Assembly: GCF_950295315.1 (NCBI RefSeq)
Contig: NW_026647256.1
Span: forward strand, 22,001 to 86,000
DNA length: 64,000 nt
From: Erinaceus europaeus
Lineage: Eukaryota; Chordata; Mammalia; Eulipotyphla; Erinaceidae
Reading direction: 5' to 3'
Shown here: positions 6,855-20,541 of the stretch, piece by piece
Numbering within the stretch: the first letter of the stretch is position 1
Layout of the letters: each line of letters starts with the position of its first letter
Position numbers and translations under genes: made by a program
Notes under the pieces: model-generated
The model's input: only the letters and a program-made list of their open reading frames with translations
What the model was told of the DNA's origin: nothing
Database searches by the model: none

Positions 6855-9800
6855 GAGCCCTCTGTGATGTCCTAGCCCCTGGCAATCTGTGCTGGCCACA
6901 CTGGCACTGGGCAGCCCAACTGCCCTGCCACTAGGTCAGGCAACAGCGCCCAGACGCCTGGGCCCTGGCACAGAGGGACGGAAGGATGGGAAGACAGTGC
7001 TGACCGACGAGGGACCTCAGGGCTGGCAGCCAAGAGAAGACAGGTGGAGGTGCGCCCGGGATCCAGGGAGCCCAGGCCAGAGCTGCCTGTATGCCTGCCT
7101 GCCTTCCTGGATGTCTGTATGCTGCCTTTGTCCAGGTAGGTTTCTCAGGTCCCCTCCAATCCTGTCCTCTCCTGTCCTCACCATCCCCTCCCCTCTCCTC
7201 TCCTCCGCACTTTGCTTCTCTCCTTTGTCTGTCCTCTCTTCCAGGTGCCCTGCTCACCAGCTCCAGCACTTGTGATGGTTCTCCAGTGACAGCTGTTCGC
7301 AACCCCTTCCACCCCCTGCCTGCCCCAAATGTGACCCAGCTCACAGGGCCTCCGGCTCACCCCACCCAAACCCACACGCCCCAACACATTCCCTGGTTCA
7401 GCCCCTCTGCCCTATTCAGCCAAACCGGCCCCTTTGCAACCTACCTATGCATCGTTGTTTCTCCTCACCATTCAAGGAGAGATCTCCTTTTGTACTTAGC
7501 TTGGTTGACTGGTGGATGGATGGATGGATGGATGGATGGATGGATGGATGGATGGATAGATGTATGGGTGGATGGATGGATGGATGGACAGGTCAATGGA
7601 TCGGTTTTGTAGAGGCAGAGTACCATATAGGGGTACTGGAGACCGCTGGTGTCAGATCCTTAGTCAATATCAAATGTAAAACATTAATTCATCAATAACA
7701 AAAATGAATAAGCACCTAAATAAATAAATAAATAAATGAATAAAAATAAAAACTGGGTTAAAAAATACATGGCGTCTTTGCCTTTCTGCATATGGAATGC
7801 TGTGAGGATCTTAACAAGGAAAGCATTGTCCTGAGTAGCCCATTTGAAGTCGTGGAATATTTCCTTTTCCTTTTTCTTTTTTTACTTTCCATTTTCTTGA
7901 TTATTCACTGGAATAAATAGACAGCAATTGAGAGGGAAGGGAGGTAGAGAGAGTTTGAGACACAGAGAGAGACACCTGCAGCACTTCCGCACCACTTGTA
8001 AAGATTTCCCCTGGCAGGTGGGAACCAGGGTGTTGAAGCCCAGTCCTCCTGCATTGTAACATGAGTGCTTAGCTGGGTTTGGCACCACCTGGTACCCTTG
8101 ATGGGACACTATTTTTTTAGCAATGAAAAGAAATTCTCGGGGCAAGGTAATAAATAAATGAAGAAGTAAATAAAAGTGCATTTACATTAACTCAGTGGAA
8201 ACACACAGGGACATATACGTCTCTGTTACCTGTATTACTTCTTCATGTATGGATTGATTGCCTCAAGGGGTTATTGCCACAGCTGAGTGCCTGTGCCACG
8301 AATAATCCACAGCTCCTGCACTCCATTTGTTCCCCTTTCGCTGCCCTTGTTGCTTGGTCACTGTGGTGGTTATTGTTGTTGTTGTTGTTGTTGTTGTTGT
8401 TACTGACCTTGCATCTGACAGACACAAAAGGAGAGAGCAGAGGAAATACAGGGTGGGAGAGAAAGATAGAGCTCCTAAAGACCTGTTTCACCCCCTGTAA
8501 AGCGACTCCCCTGCAGGTGGCGGTCTGGGGGCCAGACCCCAAATCCTTCCACCTGTCCCCTCTATTCGTAGGCGCCACAAGCCCTTAACCCTCTGACATA
8601 CCGCCAAACCTTCCTGGATTTACTTTTGAAGGCAGTATCACCTGCCTCTTTTTGAATCCTCATTATCCTGACGGTCAGTCCTGGAGACAGTGTCATGACA
8701 CGACACACGGAGATCTCTGTTATCAGAGAGGACCTGGAACAGCTGCTGGGCTTCTAGTGCCAGGGCAGGAGCAACTCCCCATCCACCCTCCACGGAGTCC
8801 ACCTGCCTGCATTTTGGTCCTTTTCCCTCCAAAAAAGATTTTTCCCTTTTTTCACTTTGAAAAAGGCAGCAGACAGGTTACCCAGGCAGGGGAAAAAAAA
8901 TAAAAAGCCTTTTTTTTTTTTTTTTTTTTTTACCGAAGTGAATGACCATCTTCTGGGAAGTATAGGTTTTGAACCTGAAAACTCTGTCTGTCTGTCTCTT
9001 AGTCCACAGAAAGAGCCACTAGCCCAGCCAGGTCTCACACGCAGATGGGGTGTTTTTGCCAGTCAAAGGTCTGCACAGCGCACTAGGGATTGGGCGACCT
9101 GAGACCCAAATGTTACATTGTAGATGGACTGTTTGCAGTTCTTGCTCCCCAGGACATTGGACTGTCTCAACTCCCTCCCCTACAGCATGAAAAAAAGACT
9201 CTTGACAACCTTGGAGCAAATGGAGTGGGGGTGAGGGGAGCTGTTTGCATGTCTGCGCTGCTCATGCCCAGGTGTCTGTGGGGGTGCGTGGCAGAGGCTG
9301 TAAGGGGGCTAGGGGGCAGAAGGAGACTGTTTGAGAGGCAGGCTGCAGGCAGGGGAGCCCAGGAGTGTGTGCAGGGCTGTGTGTGTGGGTGTGGTGGCAG
9401 GGGGTTAGGGCAGGTACCCCTGCTGGATGGTGAGATGGCAGCTGGGCTGTCCCTGGGCCCTCAGGGCTAGAGGGCAGAAGCAGGGTGGCAGTAAAGTAGC
9501 TCAGGGAGGCACACAGTAGATGTTAGTTGGGGAGCTGGGGGACAGAGGGCAAGGTGAAAGGGGGCATCTTTGAGGAGGGCTCTGGACTAGAGAGTGGGGG
9601 CAGCTGGAGGCATGGAAGGTCCCAGGAATCAGGGATTGACAGGAACAGATTCCTGCACCCACCCACTGGATAGAAGCTGCAGCAGCCAGAGCAGCAGCCC
9701 TGGCTTGCCTAGGCCAAGGGCCCTGAGTGAGTCCTTCTGAGGATGAGGAAGAGGAGGAGGGGGTGGAGGAGGTGGAGGAGTAGGAGGAGGAGGAGGAGGA

Positions 9801-10274
9801 GGAGGAAGAGGAGGAGGAAGAAGAAGAGGAGGAGGAGGAGGAGGAGGAGGAGGAGGAGGGGCAGGAGGGCAGCTGTCAGTAGGCAACGGGATTAATAGAG
9901 GCCTCCATTACGGAGGCATGTGTTCAGGCAGGCACCCACCAACCCTCAGGGGCAGCTCAGGGCACCCAGGGACTTGGTGTGGGTATCTCTGGGGCGGGGA
10001 CTGTCAGTCAGTCAGCAAGACTGTGTGTCAGTGCACATGGTGGGACAGGGGCCTGGCGGACCTTGGTCCCCCGCCCTGGACTGTCAGATGCCAGCCCCAT
10101 GCCCAGACACACACCAATCTGCCCATAGCCCCTTGGCCCGGCCGACCAGCACCTGCTTTGGCCTGGGGCTCTGGCTCTGGTGGCTGGCCACCACCCCTCA
10201 GGTCAAGTTCAGCGTGGGGGTCATGGCTGCTGGTCAACTGGATGGGCGGGGTCCCCGTGGCCTAGCAACCACAG
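6855..10274. repeat. Monomer unit 3 (3420 bp)
   Basis: SINE 1 7882-8097, SINE 2 8260-8614, SINE 3 8910-9012, GGA tract 9739-9861. GGAT 11, T 22. Profile G/G/A/C. It has a private C-to-T at 8486. Confidence 0.97.
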
Positions 10275-13200
10275 GAGCCCTCTGTGATGTCCTAGCCCCT
10301 GGCAATCTGTGCTGGCCACACTGGCACTGGGCAGCCCAACTGCCCTGCCACTAGGTCAGGCAACAGCGCCCAGACGCCTGGGCCCTGGCACAGAGGGACG
10401 GAAGGATGGGAAGACAGTGCTGACCGACGAGGGACCTCAGGGCTGGCAGCCAAGAGAAGACAGGTGGAGGTGCGCCCGGGATCCATGGAGCCCAGGCCAG
10501 AGCTGCCTGTATGCCTGCCTGCCTTCCTGGATGTCTGTATGCTGCCTTTGTCCAGGTAGGTTTCTCAGGTCCCCTCCAATCCTGTCCTCTCCTGTCCTCA
10601 CCATCCCCTCCCCTCTCCTCTCCTCCGCACTTTGCTTCTCTCCTTTGTCTGTCCTCTCTTCCAGGTGCCCTGCTCACCAGCTCCAGCACTTGTGATGGTT
10701 CTCCAGTGACAGCTGTTCGCAACCCCTTCCACCCCCTGCCTGCCCCAAATGTGACCCAGCTCACAGGGCCTCCGGCTCACCCCACCCAAACCCACACGCC
10801 CCAACACATTCCCTGGTTCAGCCCCTCTGCCCTATTCAGCCAAACCGGCCCCTTTGCAACCTACCTATGCATCGTTGTTTCTCCTCACCATTCAAGGAGA
10901 GATCTCCTTTTGTACTTAGCTTGGTTGACTGGTGGATGGATGGATGGATGGATGGATGGATGGATGGATGGATGGATGGATAGATGTATGGGTGGATGGA
11001 TGGATGGATGGACAGGTCAATGGATCGGTTTTGTAGAGGCAGAGTACCATATAGGGGTACTGGAGACCGCTGGTGTCAGATCCTTAGTCAATATCAAATG
11101 TAAAACATTAATTCATCAATAACAAAAATGAATAAGCACCTAAATAAATAAATAAATAAATGAATAAAAATAAAAACTGGGTTAAAAAATACATGGCGTC
11201 TTTGCCTTTCTGCATATGGAATGCTGTGAGGATCTTAACAAGGAAAGCATTGTCCTGAGTAGCCCATTTGAAGTCCTGGAATATTTCCTTTTCCTTTTTC
11301 TTTTTTTACTTTCCATTTTCTTGATTATTCACTGGAATAAATAGACAGCAATTGAGAGGGAAGGGAGGTAGAGAGAGTTTGAGACACAGAGAGAGACACC
11401 TGCAGCACTTCCGCACCACTTGTAAAGATTTCCCCTGGCAGGTGGGAACCAGGGTGTTGAAGCCCAGTCCTCCTGCATTGTAACATGAGTGCTTAGCTGG
11501 GTTTGGCACCACCTGGTACCCTTGATGGGACACTATTTTTTTAGCAATGAAAAGAAATTCTCGGGGCAAGGTAATAAATAAATGAAGAAGTAAATAAAAG
11601 TGCATTTACATTAACTCAGTGGAAACACGCAGGGACATATACGTCTCTGTTACCTGTATTACTTCTTCATGTATGGATTGATTGCCTCAAGGGGTTATTG
11701 CCACAGCTGAGTGCCTGTGCCACGAATAATCCACAGCTCCTGCACTCCATTTGTTCCCCTTTCGCTGCCCTTGTTGCTTGGTCACTGTGGTGGTTATTGT
11801 TGTTGTTGTTGTTGTTGTTGTTGTTACTGACCTTGCATCTGACAGACACAAAAGGAGAGAGCAGAGGAAATACAGGGTGGGAGAGAAAGATAGAGCTCCT
11901 AAAGACCTGCTTCACCCCCTGTAAAGCGACTCCCCTGCAGGTGGCGGTCTGGGGGCCAGACCCCAAATCCTTCCACCTGTCCCCTCTATTCGTAGGCGCC
12001 ACAAGCCCTTAACCCTCTGACATACCGCCAAACCTTCCTGGATTTACTTTTGAAGGCAGTATCACCTGCCTCTTTTTGAATCCTCATTATCCTGACGGTC
12101 AGTCCTGGAGACAGTGTCATGACACGACACACGGAGATCTCTGTTATCAGAGAGGACCTGGAACAGCTGCTGGGGTTCTAGTGCCAGGGCAGGAGCAACT
12201 CCCCATCCACCCTCCACGGAGTCCACCTGCCTGCATTTTGGTCCTTTTCCCTCCAAAAAAGATTTTTCCCTTTTTTCACTTTGAAAAAGGCAGCAGACAG
12301 GTTACCCAGGCAGGGGAAAAAAAATAAAAAGCCTTTTTTTTTTTTTTTTTTTTTTTTACCGAAGTGAATGACCATCTTCTGGGAAGTATAGGTTTTGAAC
12401 CTGAAAACTCTGTCTGTCTGTCTCTTAGTCCACAGAAAGAGCCACTAGCCCAGCCAGGTCTCACACGCAGATGGGGTGTTTTTGCCAGTCAAAGGTCTGC
12501 ACAGCGCACTAGGGATTGGGCGACCTGAGACCCAAATGTTACATTGTAGATGGACTGTTTGCAGTTCTTGCTCCCCAGGACATTGGACTGTCTCAACTCC
12601 CTCCCCTACAGCATGAAAAAAAGACTCTTGACAACCTTGGAGCAAATGGAGTGGGGGTGAGGGGAGCTGTTTGCATGTCTGCGCTGCTCATGCCCAGGTG
12701 TCTGTGGGGGTGCGTGGCAGAGGCTGTAAGGGGGCTAGGGGGCAGAAGGAGACTGTTTGAGAGGCAGGCTGCAGGCAGGGGAGCCCAGGAGTGTGTGCAG
12801 GGCTGTGTGTGTGGGTGTGGTGGCAGGGGGTTAGGGCAGGTACCCCTGCTGGATGGTGAGATGGCAGCTGGGCTGTCCCTGGGCCCTCAGGGCTAGAGGG
12901 CAGAAGCAGGGTGGCAGTAAAGTAGCTCAGGGAGGCACACAGTAGATGTTAGTTGGGGAGCTGGGGGACAGAGGGCAAGGTGAAAGGGGGCATCTTTGAG
13001 GAGGGCTCTGGACTAGAGAGTGGGGGCAGCTGGAGGCATGGAAGGTCCCAGGAATCAGGGATTGACAGGAACAGATTCCTGCACCCACCCACTGGATAGA
13101 AGCTGCAGCAGCCAGAGCAGCAGCCCTGGCTTGCCTAGGCCAAGGGCCCTGAGTGAGTCCTTCTGAGGATGAGGAAGAGGAGGAGGGGGTGGAGGAGGTG

Positions 13201-13700
13201 GAGGAGTAGGAGGAGGAGGAGGAGGAGGAGGAAGAGGAGGAGGAAGAAGAAGAGGAGGAGGAGGAGGAGGAGGAGGAGGAGGAGGGGCAGGAGGGCAGCT
13301 GTCAGTAGGCAACGGGATTAATAGAGGCCTCCATTACGGAGGCATGTGTTCAGGCAGGCACCCACCAACCCTCAGGGGCAGCTCAGGGCACCCAGGGACT
13401 TGGTGTGGGTATCTCTGGGGCGGGGACTGTCAGTCAGTCAGCAAGACTGTGTGTCAGTGCACATGGTGGGACAGGGGCCTGGCGGACCTTGGTCCCCCGC
13501 CCTGGACTGTCAGATGCCAGCCCCATGCCCAGACACACACCAATCTGCCCATAGCCCCTTGGCCCGGCCGACCAGCACCTGCTTTGGCCTGGGGCTCTGG
13601 CTCTGGTGGCTGGCCACCACCCCTCAGGTCAAGTTCAGCGTGGGGGTCATGGCTGCTGGTCAACTGGATGGGCGGGGTCCCCGTGGCCTAGCAACCACAG
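10275..13700. repeat. Monomer unit 4 (3426 bp)
   Basis: SINE 1 11306-11521, SINE 2 11684-12038, SINE 3 12334-12438, GGA tract 13165-13287. GGAT 12, T 24. Profile T/C/G/G. This is the only unit combining C at the 1002 site with G at the 1355 site, a recombinant-looking mosaic. Confidence 0.97.
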
Positions 13701-16700
13701 GAGCCCTCTGTGATGTCCTAGCCCCTGGCAATCTGTGCTGGCCACACTGGCACTGGGCAGCCCAACTGCCCTGCCACTAGGTCAGGCAACAGCGCCCAGA
13801 CGCCTGGGCCCTGGCACAGAGGGACGGAAGGATGGGAAGACAGTGCTGACCGACGAGGGACCTCAGGGCTGGCAGCCAAGAGAAGACAGGTGGAGGTGCG
13901 CCCGGGATCCAGGGAGCCCAGGCCAGAGCTGCCTGTATGCCTGCCTGCCTTCCTGGATGTCTGTATGCTGCCTTTGTCCAGGTAGGTTTCTCAGGTCCCC
14001 TCCAATCCTGTCCTCTCCTGTCCTCACCATCCCCTCCCCTCTCCTCTCCTCCGCACTTTGCTTCTCTCCTTTGTCTGTCCTCTCTTCCAGGTGCCCTGCT
14101 CACCAGCTCCAGCACTTGTGATGGTTCTCCAGTGACAGCTGTTCGCAACCCCTTCCACCCCCTGCCTGCCCCAAATGTGACCCAGCTCACAGGGCCTCCG
14201 GCTCACCCCACCCAAACCCACACGCCCCAACACATTCCCTGGTTCAGCCCCTCTGCCCTATTCAGCCAAACCGGCCCCTTTGCAACCTACCTATGCATCG
14301 TTGTTTCTCCTCACCATTCAAGGAGAGATCTCCTTTTGTACTTAGCTTGGTTGACTGGTGGATGGATGGATGGATGGATGGATGGATGGATGGATGGATA
14401 GATGTATGGGTGGATGGATGGATGGATGGACAGGTCAATGGATCGGTTTTGTAGAGGCAGAGTACCATATAGGGGTACTGGAGACCGCTGGTGTCAGATC
14501 CTTAGTCAATATCAAATGTAAAACATTAATTCATCAATAACAAAAATGAATAAGCACCTAAATAAATAAATAAATAAATGAATAAAAATAAAAACTGGGT
14601 TAAAAAATACATGGCGTCTTTGCCTTTCTGCATATGGAATGCTGTGAGGATCTTAACAAGGAAAGCATTGTCCTGAGTAGCCCATTTGAAGTCGTGGAAT
14701 ATTTCCTTTTCCTTTTTCTTTTTTTACTTTCCATTTTCTTGATTATTCACTGGAATAAATAGACAGCAATTGAGAGGGAAGGGAGGTAGAGAGAGTTTGA
14801 GACACAGAGAGAGACACCTGCAGCACTTCCGCACCACTTGTAAAGATTTCCCCTGGCAGGTGGGAACCAGGGTGTTGAAGCCCAGTCCTCCTGCATTGTA
14901 ACATGAGTGCTTAGCTGGGTTTGGCACCACCTGGTACCCTTGATGGGACACTATTTTTTTAGCAATGAAAAGAAATTCTCGGGGCAAGGTAATAAATAAA
15001 TGAAGAAGTAAATAAAAGTGCATTTACATTAACTCAGTGGAAACACACAGGGACATATACGTCTCTGTTACCTGTATTACTTCTTCATGTATGGATTGAT
15101 TGCCTCAAGGGGTTATTGCCACAGCTGAGTGCCTGTGCCACGAATAATCCACAGCTCCTGCACTCCATTTGTTCCCCTTTCGCTGCCCTTGTTGCTTGGT
15201 CACTGTGGTGGTTATTGTTGTTGTTGTTGTTGTTGTTGTTGTTACTGACCTTGCATCTGACAGACACAAAAGGAGAGAGCAGAGGAAATACAGGGTGGGA
15301 GAGAAAGATAGAGCTCCTAAAGTCCTGCTTCACCCCCTGTAAAGCGACTCCCCTGCAGGTGGCGGTCTGGGGGCCAGACCCCAAATCCTTCCACCTGTCC
15401 CCTCTATTCGTAGGCGCCACAAGCCCTTAACCCTCTGACATACCGCCAAACCTTCCTGGATTTACTTTTGAAGGCAGTATCACCTGCCTCTTTTTGAATC
15501 CTCATTATCCTGACGGTCAGTCCTGGAGACAGTGTCATGACACGACACACGGAGATCTCTGTTATCAGAGAGGACCTGGAACAGCTGCTGGGCTTCTAGT
15601 GCCAGGGCAGGAGCAACTCCCCATCCACCCTCCACGGAGTCCACCTGCCTGCATTTTGGTCCTTTTCCCTCCAAAAAAGATTTTTCCCTTTTTTCACTTT
15701 GAAAAAGGCAGCAGACAGGTTACCCAGGCAGGGGAAAAAAAATAAAAAGCCTTTTTTTTTTTTTTTTTTTTTTTTACCGAAGTGAATGACCATCTTCTGG
15801 GAAGTATAGGTTTTGAACCTGAAAACTCTGTCTGTCTGTCTCTTAGTCCACAGAAAGAGCCACTAGCCCAGCCAGGTCTCACACGCAGATGGGGTGTTTT
15901 TGCCAGTCAAAGGTCTGCACAGCGCACTAGGGATTGGGCGACCTGAGACCCAAATGTTACATTGTAGATGGACTGTTTGCAGTTCTTGCTCCCCAGGACA
16001 TTGGACTGTCTCAACTCCCTCCCCTACAGCATGAAAAAAAGACTCTTGACAACCTTGGAGCAAATGGAGTGGGGGTGAGGGGAGCTGTTTGCATGTCTGC
16101 GCTGCTCATGCCCAGGTGTCTGTGGGGGTGCGTGGCAGAGGCTGTAAGGGGGCTAGGGGGCAGAAGGAGACTGTTTGAGAGGCAGGCTGCAGGCAGGGGA
16201 GCCCAGGAGTGTGTGCAGGGCTGTGTGTGTGGGTGTGGTGGCAGGGGGTTAGGGCAGGTACCCCTGCTGGATGGTGAGATGGCAGCTGGGCTGTCCCTGG
16301 GCCCTCAGGGCTAGAGGGCAGAAGCAGGGTGGCAGTAAAGTAGCTCAGGGAGGCACACAGTAGATGTTAGTTGGGGAGCTGGGGGACAGAGGGCAAGGTG
16401 AAAGGGGGCATCTTTGAGGAGGGCTCTGGACTAGAGAGTGGGGGCAGCTGGAGGCATGGAAGGTCCCAGGAATCAGGGATTGACAGGAACAGATTCCTGC
16501 ACCCACCCACTGGATAGAAGCTGCAGCAGCCAGAGCAGCAGCCCTGGCTTGCCTAGGCCAAGGGCCCTGAGTGAGTCCTTCTGAGGATGAGGAAGAGGAG
16601 GAGGGGGTGGAGGAGGTGGAGGAGTAGGAGGAGGAGGAGGAGGAGGAGGAAGAGGAGGAGGAAGAAGAAGAGGAGGAGGAGGAGGAGGAGGAGGAGGAGG

Positions 16701-17118
16701 AGGGGCAGGAGGGCAGCTGTCAGTAGGCAACGGGATTAATAGAGGCCTCCATTACGGAGGCATGTGTTCAGGCAGGCACCCACCAACCCTCAGGGGCAGC
16801 TCAGGGCACCCAGGGACTTGGTGTGGGTATCTCTGGGGCGGGGACTGTCAGTCAGTCAGCAAGACTGTGTGTCAGTGCACATGGTGGGACAGGGGCCTGG
16901 CGGACCTTGGTCCCCCGCCCTGGACTGTCAGATGCCAGCCCCATGCCCAGACACACACCAATCTGCCCATAGCCCCTTGGCCCGGCCGACCAGCACCTGC
17001 TTTGGCCTGGGGCTCTGGCTCTGGTGGCTGGCCACCACCCCTCAGGTCAAGTTCAGCGTGGGGGTCATGGCTGCTGGTCAACTGGATGGGCGGGGTCCCC
17101 GTGGCCTAGCAACCACAG
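13701..17118. repeat. Monomer unit 5 (3418 bp)
   Basis: SINE 1 14724-14939, SINE 2 15102-15456, SINE 3 15752-15856, GGA tract 16583-16705. GGAT 10, the shortest before the edge unit; T 24. Profile G/G/A/C. It has a private A-to-T at 15323. Confidence 0.97.
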
Positions 17119-20100
17119 GAGCCCTCTGTGATGTCCTAGCCCCTGGCAATCTGTGCTGGCCACACTGGCACTGGGCAGCCCAACTGCCCTGCCACTAGGT
17201 CAGGCAACAGCGCCCAGACGCCTGGGCCCTGGCACAGAGGGACGGAAGGATGGGAAGACAGTGCTGACCGACGAGGGACCTCAGGGCTGGCAGCCAAGAG
17301 AAGACAGGTGGAGGTGCGCCCGGGATCCAGGGAGCCCAGGCCAGAGCTGCCTGTATGCCTGCCTGCCTTCCTGGATGTCTGTATGCTGCCTTTGTCCAGG
17401 TAGGTTTCTCAGGTCCCCTCCAATCCTGTCCTCTCCTGTCCTCACCATCCCCTCCCCTCTCCTCTCCTCCGCACTTTGCTTCTCTCCTTTGTCTGTCCTC
17501 TCTTCCAGGTGCCCTGCTCACCAGCTCCAGCACTTGTGATGGTTCTCCAGTGACAGCTGTTCGCAACCCCTTCCACCCCCTGCCTGCCCCAAATGTGACC
17601 CAGCTCACAGGGCCTCCGGCTCACCCCACCCAAACCCACACGCCCCAACACATTCCCTGGTTCAGCCCCTCTGCCCTATTCAGCCAAACCGGCCCCTTTG
17701 CAACCTACCTATGCATCGTTGTTTCTCCTCACCATTCAAGGAGAGATCTCCTTTTGTACTTAGCTTGGTTGACTGGTGGATGGATGGATGGATGGATGGA
17801 TGGATGGATGGATGGATGGATAGATGTATGGGTGGATGGATGGATGGATGGACAGGTCAATGGATCGGTTTTGTAGAGGCAGAGTACCATATAGGGGTAC
17901 TGGAGACCGCTGGTGTCAGATCCTTAGTCAATATCAAATGTAAAACATTAATTCATCAATAACAAAAATGAATAAGCACCTAAATAAATAAATAAATAAA
18001 TGAATAAAAATAAAAACTGGGTTAAAAAATACATGGCGTCTTTGCCTTTCTGCATATGGAATGCTGTGAGGATCTTAACAAGGAAAGCATTGTCCTGAGT
18101 AGCCCATTTGAAGTCGTGGAATATTTCCTTTTCCTTTTTCTTTTTTTACTTTCCATTTTCTTGATTATTCACTGGAATAAATAGACAGCAATTGAGAGGG
18201 AAGGGAGGTAGAGAGAGTTTGAGACACAGAGAGAGACACCTGCAGCACTTCCGCACCACTTGTAAAGATTTCCCCTGGCAGGTGGGAACCAGGGTGTTGA
18301 AGCCCAGTCCTCCTGCATTGTAACATGAGTGCTTAGCTGGGTTTGGCACCACCTGGTACCCTTGATGGGACACTATTTTTTTAGCAATGAAAAGAAATTC
18401 TCGGGGCAAGGTAATAAATAAATGAAGAAGTAAATAAAAGTGCATTTACATTAACTCAGTGGAAACACACAGGGACATATACGTCTCTGTTACCTGTATT
18501 ACTTCTTCATGTATGGATTGATTGCCTCAAGGGGTTATTGCCACAGCTGAGTGCCTGTGCCACGAATAATCCACAGCTCCTGCACTCCATTTGTTCCCCT
18601 TTCGCTGCCCTTGTTGCTTGGTCACTGTGGTGGTTATTGTTGTTGTTGTTGTTGTTGTTGTTGTTACTGACCTTGCATCTGACAGACACAAAAGGAGAGA
18701 GCAGAGGAAATACAGGGTGGGAGAGAAAGATAGAGCTCCTAAAGACCTGCTTCACCCCCTGTAAAGCGACTCCCCTGCAGGTGGCGGTCTGGGGGCCAGA
18801 CCCCAAATCCTTCCACCTGTCCCCTCTATTCGTAGGCGCCACAAGCCCTTAACCCTCTGACATACCGCCAAACCTTCCTGGATTTACTTTTGAAGGCAGT
18901 ATCACCTGCCTCTTTTTGAATCCTCATTATCCTGACGGTCAGTCCTGGAGACAGTGTCATGACACGACACACGGAGATCTCTGTTATCAGAGAGGACCTG
19001 GAACAGCTGCTGGGCTTCTAGTGCCAGGGCAGGAGCAACTCCCCATCCACCCTCCACGGAGTCCACCTGCCTGCATTTTGGTCCTTTTCCCTCCAAAAAA
19101 GATTTTTCCCTTTTTTCACTTTGAAAAAGGCAGCAGACAGGTTACCCAGGCAGGGGAAAAAAAATAAAAAGCCTTTTTTTTTTTTTTTTTTTTTTTTTAC
19201 CGAAGTGAATGACCATCTTCTGGGAAGTATAGGTTTTGAACCTGAAAACTCTGTCTGTCTGTCTCTTAGTCCACAGAAAGAGCCACTAGCCCAGCCAGGT
19301 CTCACACGCAGATGGGGTGTTTTTGCCAGTCAAAGGTCTGCACAGCGCACTAGGGATTGGGCGACCTGAGACCCAAATGTTACATTGTAGATGGACTGTT
19401 TGCAGTTCTTGCTCCCCAGGACATTGGACTGTCTCAACTCCCTCCCCTACAGCATGAAAAAAAGACTCTTGACAACCTTGGAGCAAATGGAGTGGGGGTG
19501 AGGGGAGCTGTTTGCATGTCTGCGCTGCTCATGCCCAGGTGTCTGTGGGGGTGCGTGGCAGAGGCTGTAAGGGGGCTAGGGGGCAGAAGGAGACTGTTTG
19601 AGAGGCAGGCTGCAGGCAGGGGAGCCCAGGAGTGTGTGCAGGGCTGTGTGTGTGGGTGTGGTGGCAGGGGGTTAGGGCAGGTACCCCTGCTGGATGGTGA
19701 GATGGCAGCTGGGCTGTCCCTGGGCCCTCAGGGCTAGAGGGCAGAAGCAGGGTGGCAGTAAAGTAGCTCAGGGAGGCACACAGTAGATGTTAGTTGGGGA
19801 GCTGGGGGACAGAGGGCAAGGTGAAAGGGGGCATCTTTGAGGAGGGCTCTGGACTAGAGAGTGGGGGCAGCTGGAGGCATGGAAGGTCCCAGGAATCAGG
19901 GATTGACAGGAACAGATTCCTGCACCCACCCACTGGATAGAAGCTGCAGCAGCCAGAGCAGCAGCCCTGGCTTGCCTAGGCCAAGGGCCCTGAGTGAGTC
20001 CTTCTGAGGATGAGGAAGAGGAGGAGGGGGTGGAGGAGGTGGAGGAGTAGGAGGAGGAGGAGGAGGAGGAGGAAGAGGAGGAGGAAGAAGAAGAGGAGGA

Positions 20101-20541
20101 GGAGGAGGAGGAGGAGGAGGAGGAGGGGCAGGAGGGCAGCTGTCAGTAGGCAACGGGATTAATAGAGGCCTCCATTACGGAGGCATGTGTTCAGGCAGGC
20201 ACCCACCAACCCTCAGGGGCAGCTCAGGGCACCCAGGGACTTGGTGTGGGTATCTCTGGGGCGGGGACTGTCAGTCAGTCAGCAAGACTGTGTGTCAGTG
20301 CACATGGTGGGACAGGGGCCTGGCGGACCTTGGTCCCCCGCCCTGGACTGTCAGATGCCAGCCCCATGCCCAGACACACACCAATCTGCCCATAGCCCCT
20401 TGGCCCGGCCGACCAGCACCTGCTTTGGCCTGGGGCTCTGGCTCTGGTGGCTGGCCACCACCCCTCAGGTCAAGTTCAGCGTGGGGGTCATGGCTGCTGG
20501 TCAACTGGATGGGCGGGGTCCCCGTGGCCTAGCAACCACAG
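17119..20541. repeat. Monomer unit 6 (3423 bp)
   Basis: SINE 1 18146-18361, SINE 2 18524-18878, SINE 3 19174-19279, GGA tract 20006-20128. GGAT 11, T 25. Profile G/G/A/C. It is the first unit of the block that resembles units 11-13. Confidence 0.97.
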